DNA of 64,000 bases. Source: Warburgia ugandensis (Eukaryota > Streptophyta > Magnoliopsida > Canellales > Canellaceae). Within the stretch, counting starts at the first letter, position 1. Every line of letters begins with the position of its first letter. The notes under the pieces were generated by a model. It was not told where the DNA came from. It did not search any database and saw nothing but the letters and a program-made list of their open reading frames with translations. The position numbers and the translations under genes were made by a program. Shown here piece after piece: positions 13,200 to 25,900 of this stretch. The stretch spans positions 54,081,136 through 54,145,135 of the forward strand of contig CP141136.1 in the NCBI GenBank assembly GCA_035236585.1. Direction: 5' to 3'.

Positions 13200-16100
13200 G
13201 ATAGCTTTGCTTTTGACTTGAAAATTGTGGCTGGCCTTTTTTCTTTCTGTGATCTAAGCAGTCCATCTGATTTGACCTGTCTTAGAAGGCTCAAGTACCA
13301 AAAATCTCTGTTATTAGATGTCTCCAAGACATTGTTTGTAGGACCTATTATGGTTGTAAAATAGACGGTGTTTATTTATTTTAGAGCTTAGGAGATCAAT
13401 GGTTTAGATATAGTAAAATACTGGCCCTCACTTGGTATTTTAGTTTTGGATCATTGTATATTGCATACTCTTCCTCTTTCTCAATCCAAGTACTTTTCCA
13501 GTACCAGATGACGTAGATACCAAAAATCTCCAGTACTGGATGTCTCTAAGATTTAGTTTCTTGGACCTTTTGTGGGTTTGGTGATAAGCACAGTGCTTGA
13601 AATAGCCTAGACACCATATTACCTCTTCTTTTTTTCCCGTTTATTCATTTGTTAAACCATTTAAAGCAACTAGGACCCACTAAAACAGTTTCTTAACTCT
13701 CTCTCTTTCTCTGTCTCTCTCGGAATTACAGCACCAGCAAATAGTAGTGTGGCATGGTAAATGGTGCAATCATGATTCATTTTCCATAAGATTCAAACTG
13801 TTTATGTTGAAACTGTGAAAGTACAAGCAAACCCTTAAAATCCTATCCATTTTATCATCCTCTTTCTCTAGAATTTCTTCATGCAAAGCTTGGCATTGAA
13901 TTTAAATGCATGGCTGGTCCCTTTCTTTTTCTCAGCGATATAAGTGGTCCATTGGATTTGACCTGTCCTAGATGACATGAGTACCAAAAACCTCTACTAT
14001 TGGATTTCTCTAAGACCTTGTTTTTTGAACCTTTTGTGGTTGTAAAATAGAAAGCTAGTTTATTTATTTTGGTGGTTTGGAAATCAATGGTTCAGATCAT
14101 GTAAAATATTGGCCCTTACTACGTATTTTGGTTTGGTATATGGCTCATAATTGTATATTTCATTCTTCCCCCTCTAGAGTTTTGTCATAAAAAGCTTTGT
14201 ATTGAATTGAAATGTATGGATAGTCCTTTTCTTCAGGGCTCCAAGCCTTCCATTTGATCTGGCTAGAACTGGATGATGTAGGTACGAAAAACTCCAATAC
14301 TAGATATCTCTAAGGTTTTGTTTCTTCAACCTTTTGTGGGGTTGGTGATAAGCGCACTACTGAAAATGGCCCTGACATCATATTACCTTCTTTGTTGTTC
14401 CCTTTGTATTCTTCCAGTAAACCATTTAAATTAATTGGGGTAGCACCAATAGGTAACAAGATGAGGGAGATTAGACTTAGATGGTTTGTACATGTCCAAA
14501 AGAGACTGAAAACGGCACTGGTTAGAAGGACTAAGGCAATGCAAGTAGAATATTCTAAAAGAGCAAGGGGAAGGTCCAAAAGAACTTGGATAGAAGTGGT
14601 GAGAAAAGATTTAAAAACTTGGGGACTAAATGAAGTCATGGTACTTAATAGAGAGGAATGGAGGAATGAGATTCATGTGTCCGACCCCTAATTGGGATGA
14701 GCTCTTGATGATGATGATGATGATGAAAGGTTTACTTTTCTCACATGAAATGGGGGCTTTGGAAATTTCCTATAACAATAGTATAAAATCAATTCTAAAA
14801 ACATGGCTTTAAATTCCTAAATTCTCCAATCATCTTGATATCTTGTCCACGACACATCTAATGCTTGAGCAATCTAATGAATGTGTTGTATCATTCAAAA
14901 GTGGGCCCTACAAGCTTTAACCTTTTTTGGTTAAAATAAAATGGTTTTGTTGAAAAGGAAGGGAAAGAGAGAGGTGGGTTATATGATATGAGAAGCATTA
15001 TACATTTACCAAAGCTTTGAAATGAGGGAAAAGTTGTAATTTTATCTAAATCTTTATAGTGGTGGCAAATTTGTAATTTCATTGAAAAGCAGATGACGAA
15101 GCCAAGGCATTTTGCCATTTAATGTATAAAGATTTGCATTTTGTTTGAAGAGTAAATGAATGAGATACTTTGGTGTACTGTTTTATATCCTTACATGCTC
15201 CATCAAACGACCTGGGTTCCTTATTGTTATGGTACTAGTAATGAGTTAGGGAGGGACAATTTTGTTTGACGAGTAATGAGTGAGTTACTTTGAGTCAAAG
15301 GAACTTGGATCCTCATTGTTATGGTACTAGTATGAAGACTTATTACTTTGGCCTACTGGTTTATATCCCCACATGCTCTGTTAGGGGAACTTGGTTACTC
15401 ATTATGTGGCACTAGTATGAAGACCTAGAGGGAGGGAGAAAGGTATACTTTCTGCAAATGAAACGAGGGCTTTGAAAAATTTCCTATAACAGTGGTCTAA
15501 AATCTACTCCTAAAAACACAATTTTGAAGATCCTAGAATTTTCCAATCATCTTGTTTTTATTTTTTACATGGGACATCGAATCTTACTTGTCAGTTTCAT
15601 TCCATTTCAGTTGGAATGGCCGAAATATTTTGTTGCAATGGAAAAATTGGAACAAGATAAGAGTTAAAACTTTGCTTTTCAAAATCCGTTATTTTTTGGA
15701 TATTTTGACCGAAATGCAAGTTCCAGAAGAAATTTAAAAAAAAGGTAAAACTGCCTGAAATTCAGTAAAAAAAATGAGAAACTGGAATTTTTGATTTCAG
15801 TTCATGGAATATCCTTATTAAATTGTATAAATTGTAATTATCTAATTGGATAACACTCCCAATTGTTTGGGAGGATCAAAACTTGCAAAAGAAGATCAAT
15901 TTCATTCTGTTGTGATCTGAAACCAGAAGAAGGGTGATAGAAGGGATTGTGTTGTACAGGGATTGGCTTAGGTTGGGAGGTTTTGTAAATAATTTGATAG
16001 GCGGGCGTGATTTTGTTGTTGTTATGTGTATGTGTCTGTTTTGTGGACTTCCATTGCGAGCCACTGAGGAAGAAGGTTTCTGGTTGGCCCTGGCAAGTTT

Positions 16101-16876
16101 AGAGGGGCGGGGCGGATGGGAGTGAAGAAGAAAAAAAGAAGAAATGTAAATTCTGTGTTGAGAAACTAATGTTGGATAAGGCATGGTTGTCTCGTTTTGA
16201 AGCTAAAGTTGGGTAAGGCGTGTTCTGCTATATTTGGAAGTTCTTAGTGGAGCTTTGAGAATAAGTTGGATGATAGGCTAGACTAATTGTTGAGTGGGTC
16301 CGGCTACATGGATGCTCTGGATGTAAAACGATTGTATTCGAGCCCACCGTGACAAGAGAAGATCCAACCATTCAAATTACTATAATTTTGTGAATTTATT
16401 ATTAGAATTTGGTGAATTTTAGTTTTAGACCCCAAGATACACATGTTACACTTAAAGCTGGTAATGGTCAGAAAATCTTGTGAGAAGATTTTCTAGTCAT
16501 GATTTGGTTCTATGAAATGAAAGTTTGGATCATTGAACACTGTCCTTATGTTTGTCCTTCCATCTTGCACAACATAGACACCTTGCAAGAGTTTTGTCTG
16601 TGTGTAATAACAATACCGAACCCTATTTATGTTATAAAAAGTTTTCCTTCTTTTTTTGAAATGAAATGCAGAAATGGATTAAAAGTTGGAACAGTCCATT
16701 TGTGTAAACAAAATGAAATGGCCATTGAAATACTGACAACTATGCATCCAATGCCTGGGCAATCTAATGAATGGGTTGCATCATCCAAAAGTGGGGTTCC
16801 TCGAGCTTTGAAATTGTAATTCATCAAGCTTAAATTTTTTTTTTTCCTGGTAAAATAAAATGGTTTTGTTGAACAG

Positions 16877-16956
<80 letters not shown>

Positions 16957-19900
16957 GGTATGTATTACGGGAGAAACATTTTTACATTTATTAAAGCTCT
17001 GACAGAGGGCAAACTTGTAATTTTATTAATATCTTTATAGTGGCGGCAAAATTGTAATACCATTGAAGAGCAAACGATGAAGGCAAGGCATTTTGCATTT
17101 TAATATATAGAGATTTGCGTTTTGTTTGAACACTACTTGAGTGAGTTGCTTTGGCATACTGGTTTGTGTCCCCACTTGCTCTGTCAGAGGACCTTGATAC
17201 CTCACTGTTATGGTACTGGTATGAAGACCTAAAGAGTATTTTAACACTTTGTTGGTGCAGAAGTCAACATATACCTTAAAAACTACATGAGATGGAGAGA
17301 GGAAGCACCTAGTTTCTATTCCAAGACGGGGTAGTAAGAATATTTTGAGGGTTGCTCAAAGGTCAAAGCCCTTTTAGATATTCTAAGGTGGGGCAGGAAG
17401 AATATACCTGAAAGACATCTTGCCCACTGAATTTGCTTTATTCATTTTTGACTTTTATGATATGTTTCCTACTTCAAGAGAAACCTAAAGATGTGTAATT
17501 ACTCGAGTTCTTCCCAATTTCTTAAACTATGGATGCACCTGTATGAGGACATGATAAGTGACCTGGCTTATGAATATTTAAAGCTCCATCAGATTGACCA
17601 GCTCTCTCATGTTTCATCTAGATTGAGATCCATTTCCTTCTTGTTTTTTATTCTACTTTTGCCTGCATCTGCCACATGGTGAAATTCAAACAACTAATGA
17701 AAACCAGAAAACTGAAGTGCAGTGCTAAATGCTGTTGGTTCAGAAGCTACTACTATGATTAAATAAAAGTCTGGAAGGATGGTTCAATGACAAAATCATA
17801 CCCAGTAGCTTTGGTTCTCAGTAATGCACATGTATAAAATGTTGTAAGGTTTAGGCTTTAGAAGCACTTCTCAAAGGCTAAGCAGACAGATAAATAAATC
17901 CTACTATGCATTAGATTCTGAAACAAATGGTGCAATATTATAATACTGTGTGAAGGAACTAAATGGCAGCAATATGTTGCAAAGCTCTGGAAAACAAGAC
18001 AGAAAAAAGAGGAGAAATTTGATATAAAAAAAAGCCAATTTTTTTTGAAACTAGACGACCAACAGATAACAGTAAGAAACCATCTTCTTAGAACAGATAC
18101 TCAAGTTGGTCAACATGTCTGTGGGAGAATTTCTCGTTCCTGCTGAAAGTGAGAGCATCACTATGATCATCATCATCAAAGCCTTTATCCCAAATAGGGG
18201 TTGGCTACATGAATCTGGTTCCTCCATTCCCCTCTATCAGGGGTCATGGATCTAAAGACTAAAGCATTTCCTCGGGCTTCAACATGTAACCTCGATAAAA
18301 CGGCAGCACGGTGCATGAAGCTCCTGCGTATGCATGGTCTGAGGAAGGGGCAGACCACAAAGGGCCTATAGTATGCAGCCTTACCTTGCATTTTGCAAGA
18401 GGCTGTTTCCACGCTTCGAACCCATGGCCTCTAGGTCACATGGTGACAACTCAACTATTGCACCAAGGCTCCTCTTAAACATATAACCTCAATACCTGCC
18501 AAAATATACAAATAACTTTGATTCTTCAAAACAATCCAACATGCCAATCTCCTCAAAAATGGTCCCCAGATACAATCTCTCTACTGGCTCATATTTATCT
18601 ATCACCTTTATTTTCTACAGTTCGTACACTCATGAGATAATATTATTTCCAACTTTTAATTAATTTGCTCAAAGTGGGAGCATGGCAATTATAAATGAAG
18701 AAAGCAGTGTCCGTCATCTCTGTGAATAACCTAAAAACCACTATGAATACCTGAAGGTCCTTATTAGCTATTTAATAACTGGGATGTTGACTCTGAATCC
18801 AGAATGCTAGGTGATCCACTTGCTTCAATAGCTTTAAAGTTCCTCTGTCAATAGCCCCAAAATCATTAGCAAGAGTTATGTATAAAAAAAGGGCAGCCCC
18901 GGTGCACGAAGCTCCTGCCTATGCGGGATCCGGGGAAGGGGCGGACCACAAGGGCCTATAGTAGGCAGCCTTACCTTGCATTTTGCAAGAGGCTGACGAC
19001 AACTTTTACTGTTGCGCCAAGTCTCCCCCTCTAGCAAGAGCTATGTATGATTTCCATAAATGCTAGTCGAAGAGAATCTCTGACTTCATTGAGTTTACAT
19101 CCTATTGTAGCTGTATCCAATTTGCACAGGACTTTCCAGCATGATGAGTCTGGACATGTTATCAACAATGGAACAAATCTGAAGCAGGGAATGTAGTTGA
19201 TGATAAAAGAATCTCTTGGAAGCTTTCTGAGGAGTGGTTGACAAATGGGATCTGCTGTTCATGTATTATTTTGATGTTGATGATTGATGGTAGTGACTAT
19301 TGCCTCTAGTAGTAAGATTTGGTTGAATGGGATGCTTGTGGAGCATCAATATGAAGCTATAGCTGATTTTTTGCTTGCTAAGAGAGAGAACAAAAGAGGA
19401 TTGCTCTGTGATTTGCGCTCTTTCCTTTGCTCTCTGTTTATTTTCTTTTATCTTTTTACATTTGCATTTAAATTTCATTGGTTACGGGCTATGATGCTTG
19501 TTACAGTTTGTATGGGAAATGATAAGAAGATAAGATTGAGAGAAATGTGTCATTTTCTGCGAGTATTTATAAGAGTATATGTACTGATAGTAACTTTTGA
19601 TGAGAGTGGGGATAGAACAATATTTTCTTTCAGATCTGTAAAATATCTGCTTTTTCTACTGAACATGGAATATTTGATATTTAACGTAATTTCAAGTCTT
19701 GTTGTAATTCTATATATAGTCCATTGTTAATGTCATTTACCTTCATGATTGTACTCATTGATATTCATATCTGGACCTGTTGTTCTTTAATGGGCTGTTT
19801 TTGTGACATTTTATGTTTTCTTTTATATTGCGACATATATAACACCTTTTTCACCTCTATTTTAGTTTGTCACTAGGATTTTCTTTTCTTTATCCTTTTC

Positions 19901-22900
19901 CATTTTCCTTTGTTGTTGCAGGTTGGGATCATGGGTGCTGAAGGTTATTCCATAAATGTTCCCTGGAAGTGTGGGGGAGTTGGAGATAATGATTATATTT
20001 TTGCATTTAAGCATATTGTGCTCCCTATAGGTTTCCCCCTTTTCTTTGCCCTGCCAATTTTAAAACTGTAGAATCATGTCCTGATGCTGAAATAATTGTG
20101 AAGAGTAAGCTAGCTGTCAATGATGAAAAGTGGAAACCTTTTATTTATTATTCCCGTGCATTGTGAAGTTCCTGATACTTTGCACAGTCGGTTCAGAACC
20201 ATCTCAGTGATCTGGAGTTTTAAGATATTAGGCTGGTCATTCTTGATTAGAGACTGCTTGAATGGTTTCCTTAAGAAACCATTTTATTTTGACAAGATTT
20301 AGTATTCTGTTCTAATTCATAGTACATATTATATGCAATAGAATGTTTCATTTATATAATCTCTTAACAGCCCATCATTTAATCAGATTCAGCAGGCTTA
20401 GTACTGTTCTCCTAGTTTTTAGTGTAATTATAATTTTCATTTCTGATTGAAAAGTGGTGTTACATGAAATGCTTTTTGTTTTCCTCTCCAGAAATGAAGT
20501 TGAACAAGTGTATTCATGTGGCACTAGTGCTGTTGATCTTCCAGGGCCCATGGTTGATGGATCAGTGTCCAATGTATGAACAGTCAATATCTTAAGCTCT
20601 GTCTATAACTTGTTAACTCTGTTGCTTAAAGTCAGTTTGGAGATTGGCCTGAAATGAAGTGTCTTTCAGAGTTGGACAAGCCTATTGTACAAAGGGTCTC
20701 TCTCTCCTTTCCATTTTTTCTTTAGTTTCCCTTGCTAGGTAAGCCAGATTAACCCTTAAACCTTTAGGTGAGTTTTTCATCTGTCAACCTGTTGAGCTAC
20801 AGGGCCAACCCCTAGAATCTGTTCCCATTGTGAGGTTTATACACGTCAAGACTGCTTTGTGGTTGATCTGGAAGGGGATCATTGGCTAATTCTCGAAGGC
20901 AAAAATTACTGTTTAACAGCTTGTTGAAGGAACTCACTGGGTTTAGTCAGCTTTAGAGTGTGTTATGCTTGAATTGAAGAGCCTTGTTGGGTTGAACACA
21001 GATCTTTATTTATCTATTTGAAAATGAAATGTATTGTTGTGTTTTGAGCTTCGTCCAATCATCAACCAGATCTATGGTGTATAGCAGCTTCCACTAAACA
21101 AGGAAAAGAATGAAGAAACTGTATATTGTTTTTATTAGAGATAAAGTTGTACTTGTTTAGTGGAAGGGCGACTTAAGGGCACTATTCATGGATTACCTTC
21201 CCGTGAGTGGTACCATTCACTGCTAAGTGGTACATGTGAACTACAACTACATGGGTATTTTGGTCTTTTGAATATCATTCACTTGAATTACAAATTGTTG
21301 AGAATTATGGGCAAAAAGTTAACTCACACATTTTCCTTTACCTTCGGAAGATTGTTTAATTCTCCAGAAAGGATCAGTTGAAACTCCCTATTTGTTTCTG
21401 CAAGACCAACATATTACTTGGGAAAATCAGTAATACTTCACCATGTGGAAAACAAGACAAGAATTATCTACAATGACACCATAAAACCATAGTATCTTGT
21501 GGCATGTTGACTAGAAACCCGTCCGAGTTGATGCAGTGTTAGACTTTCCTCATTTTGCACCTTGGACTCGCTGCATTTTGCAAGGAAAAGTCCTTTTACT
21601 GACTGATATTTCCCGATGGTAATATTAAATTTTATCTACACATTTTCTGCATTGTCCGAGTTCTCCACTGCATTAACACTTATCGACTTGTTTTTTTAAT
21701 AAGTCTGCATTGTGTCTGCATTTTTGAGTTTTGACACCTTGCATACAACAATTGACGGGGATGTACCCCAGCTTTGGTAGTTTGTTTGTGTTGGGCACAA
21801 AATGTCATGGGTCTTCTCTTTTGTGCTCTACGCTAGTCTTAAGAAATACAATGGAATGATGGCATTAAGCTTTTGACTCTTAGAGTAATGTTTTCTTTTC
21901 GTTCCACTGTTTCTTTGTTCCTCTCTTTTCAAGGACCAGTTTACTGTTTTCTCTTTTTGCCTTCTCTCTCAAACTTCCACAGAAAAGAGATGGTGTAAAT
22001 GATTAGTGGGAGTTGATTACCTGAGAAGACATTAAAGGTGATACTGCAGTAGGCAGTTCTCTTGTTCCTGCCCTTGATGGTTTCGTGGTGAAGATGTAAA
22101 TAGTTTTCTTGTGTTTTCTAATGCTGCCTTAGACGAGTGTCATCATGAAGATATTGACAGTTTTCTTGTGTTTTCCCCCGCTGCCCTAGATTGTTTTCTT
22201 TTGGATTTCTCATGCATAATACATCTTGTTGGCATGAAAAACAAAAAGTGCTTAGTGAAACAAAAAGCAGTTCTGATGGTAGTGCATAGAGGAAATCATC
22301 AAATTGCAGTTAGTAGGTTGACAAATTTGATGAGAGATGAGTTACAAGCATAGAGTGTTGCTCAACATTGTAAATAATCTATCGAGGCCAAGATTCTCAT
22401 AGCATCTTGTTTTGCCTTGTACACTCTTCTGGTGCAACCATTGAGGGATGATTATACTTTATGATGCTATAACAAAGGGCTAGTTTTGTAACCAGTATGG
22501 AGTGATCACAAGTCATTATATAGCTGTTGGACTTGCAATGTGACCACTCTTTCTTGTACTTCTTTATTAGTATCTGTCAGGCATCCCTAGGGGCCTTGAT
22601 CGCTTGTAGCCAAGTTGGTTGGCTAGGTTGATTTCAGGCATCTCTTCATGTTGCACGAGTACCCCATGTTTTTGGAGCAATTCATTTGTTATCTCGTGAC
22701 AGTACTAGGTATAGTGATAACTGTATAATCAACCAACTAGAGAATATCTATAACATTTTGGACTGCAACAGAGTTCCATTCAGCGCCTTATACTGTATTT
22801 TTGAGTACTTGTCCAAAAAAAATATTTCTTTTTGTATCCTTTTTTGGCTCATGGCTGTTTGCATTATACCATATCAATTGTTGATTGACTAGTACAGTAA

Positions 22901-25900
22901 ATAAATTCTATTAGCAGTTCCAAAATGTAATTAGGTATACTTTCTGGCTTTAATAAACATCTTGATCTCTCTGTCTGACAAATTACATTCTTATTTATTC
23001 TTGTGCCCACAGATCTGAAAATTTGGTGTGTTTGGTAGGAGCTGGTCCCTTGGGCTGTCTCATTTCTATGCTAGTATTTTTTATCCATTAATCCATCATT
23101 TTATGACTTCTGACCTGAACAGTAATGCACTTTCGACAAAGAGAGGATACAACTGATGCACATCGTTATTATCATCTATTTCTCCATTTGTGACTTCCAG
23201 TTGGAATTGCTTTTGATAGTTCTAGGCCATATTTTTCTATCTCATAATCATTAATGAAGTCATGTGAAATTACCTACCAAAAAAAGTTGTGAAATTGTGT
23301 ACCCTCTATCATCACTTCCTTTTGCCTTCTTGTTCATTAAACAGTGATTGTATATTACTTGAATATAGTTTCATATCTTATTCACTGGCTTAGAACCATG
23401 TAATCATGTGTGAGTGGTGTTCGAATGCAGCTTCAGAGTTCTCTCCAGATATAACCATTATTTCGGCAGGATTTGATGCTGCAAGGGGTGATCCCCTTGG
23501 TGGTTGCGATGTAAGGATTCTTCTTATCTGTTGGAATGCATCTTTTTGCATTTGATTCTTGTCTTGAGTTGTATGTCCCTAACTTCTCTCTGGAATTACT
23601 AGAATCTTGTACTTTTGAGCCTTATGTTTTACTGAAGCACTATAGTCTAGGAATCTGAAGAGACTTGTCTTCCTAGTCATGTGCAAATTATGTTAAAATA
23701 ACTTAATTCTCTTACATTCTAAGAATCATTTCTTGTAGGTAACACCTTTGGGCTATGCACAGATGACAAACATGTTGAGTGATCTCTGTCAGGGGAAGCT
23801 GCTTGTTATTCTTGAGGGAGGGTTGGTAGTTATGAGTCCATTTCTTCAGTTTTTTGGTTAACATATTCTGATTTTGCTTTACTTTGCATTTTGAAATAAT
23901 ATAACACCCTTTTTCATTTATTTGTAGCTACAATCTGCGATCCATATCATCTTCAGCTACAGCGGTGATAAAGGTAAACTTCCTTAAATATATGCATGAG
24001 TTACATATGATGAAATTATTTTATGTTTTACTGAAATGAGTTGATATCCATTCTATTATTATGATATATACCCTTTTTAAGTGTTTAAACCTATCATACT
24101 TGTGACATTTCTGAACATGTTATCGTTTACCAAGGTAAGAGGCATGGGCAGCACTAACTACTGATAAGATACACGTGTTGATTCTTATCTTGCCTTAAGA
24201 TAATGAGAAACAAATTGTACATCCTGCATCTGTATCCCTAAAGCAGATGCATTCCTGGAAGCCTGGCTCCGAATAAGCTGAGCTCCAGAACCGGCCCTGA
24301 ACCAGATTGACCATTGTCCCCTTAACTTAAATTGTGTTGTTGTTCTTTGTCCTGCTTATGGTTGCTGAAGTTATAAAGAATTGTAGACTATCTTCTTAAT
24401 TTACAGTTGCAACTGATGAATTTCATTGTTGGAGACGGTTAAGGTAACACCAGCATCGTGTACACCCAAAAGTTGCTGAAATGTAATTAATGCAATAGGG
24501 CTTGATAAAGGCATGTGGACCGAGATTTTAGCTGTTCATGTTGTTTTAGAATGGTATTTGTCTCTATATAGATCTCATATTTGATTCCTCTGCTTCGATT
24601 TCTGTGGGGACAATATTAAGGAAGTTTGGTCTTTAAGGATTTAGAATCTAGAAAAATAGCAGATATGCATATATTGTAGGTGGAGCACCTCAAAGGACCA
24701 TATGTAAGGTTAAGCCCCGAAAGACTTTGAAGAAAGAAGCTGCGGTGAATCCTAGGAAGGACATTTTAGATCCATGTAGAGCACAACAGAAGATAGAAAT
24801 CTGCAGAAAGTACCCTTCATCTCTGGTCATCATGGAGAATAGGATTTGGAACAAAATTGCAGTGGTGGTGCAGTGATTGCCTTCCTGAATCTGAAAATAG
24901 AAGCTGGTTGAGATTTCTGGCATTTGGAGTTGAGTGGCAGTAGAGGTCTGGAATTATCCTTTCCTGGGTTGGTGCAGCAATGGTGGATGCGGTGCTTTTG
25001 ACAGGATTGAGCAGCTTAGAAGAAGCAAGGATGTTAGATATCTGATGTAAATGGGTTGAGTAGTTGGATGCAAAAGGGATAATTTGGATTTTCTTGTCAT
25101 GAACGAGCATGCCAAAATTTAGACATGCCAGTTTCTGCACCTTATAATATAGTATAGATTTGTGGATAAAATTGTGGCACCATGAAAAATTGACCTTTTT
25201 CAGGGCTATACGCATTATACTCGTAGCATGCTCCAACTAACCTGGGTGGCTAGTGGCGATTGGAGATTTTAGAAGATTGGGTGCTTATATGTGGAAAGGT
25301 ATTTAAGTCTTACAGGAGTATTTAAGTCTTGAGGGTTTTGGTATATTGGATTCTTTTTTTGATGTGGTCTACTGCATTTTCAGTTTCTTGTTCCTATTTT
25401 TAGTGAAGGTAAGGAATAGCTTGAGAAGAAATGAAGGAGAGGGGCTTTGGAGCTGACTGTGGGTTGGAGCCAAACCGGTGGCCTTTTCTTCTTCTCTTTT
25501 GCCTTTTTCTCTTGTGAAAGTCTAACTGTTTCCTTTCTGAAGTTGAGATATATGTTTAAAACTTTTCTAGAATTGATTACTGAGTTCAAACCATTCTCAC
25601 CGCCTTCACTGGCTCATGAAATAGTTTATAGCTGTTTGTTTGTCATATATTGGGTCAAAAAGACCTATATAGCTGATGGTTTACCAATAATTTACTTATA
25701 TTACATATATTTAGGTTATATCAGTATATATGTGTGCAATGCATGGTAAATTGTTCGGATAGCTGTTGGCCTAGGTCAATACAGAAAGAATATGGCCGTA
25801 ATGACACTGATGCTTTGTTCTGTGGATATTAGTGTGAATACCATAGCAAACTTGGCTGACCCAATTCCAAACTTGGTTCCCTGATACTTATACCATTTCA

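Larger units (their letters stand above)
10352..19921 (+). other. Giant HDA15 intron (9.6 kb)
   Basis: The largest intron, between the HRHEGG exon and the INVPW exon. It carries long CT/GA microsatellites, several generations of tandem and segmental duplication, one RTE 3' fragment in each orientation and two Au-type SINEs. A 73-base duplication (TTTAAGCTTGGTT..TAAGCTGCTCTTT) lies at 11,620-11,757. No independent gene was recognised. Confidence 0.8.

Noticed and set aside
12508..13364. Open frames made of Arg-Glu or Ser-Leu repeats
   Set aside because: They are translations of (CT)n/(GA)n microsatellites with no independent coding evidence.
14310..14639. 109-codon minus-strand open frame
   Set aside because: It is the antisense shadow of the RTE C-terminal frame.
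18298..18477. tRNA gene
   Set aside because: The A- and B-box-like sequences belong to a tRNA-derived SINE with target duplications; no cloverleaf is present.
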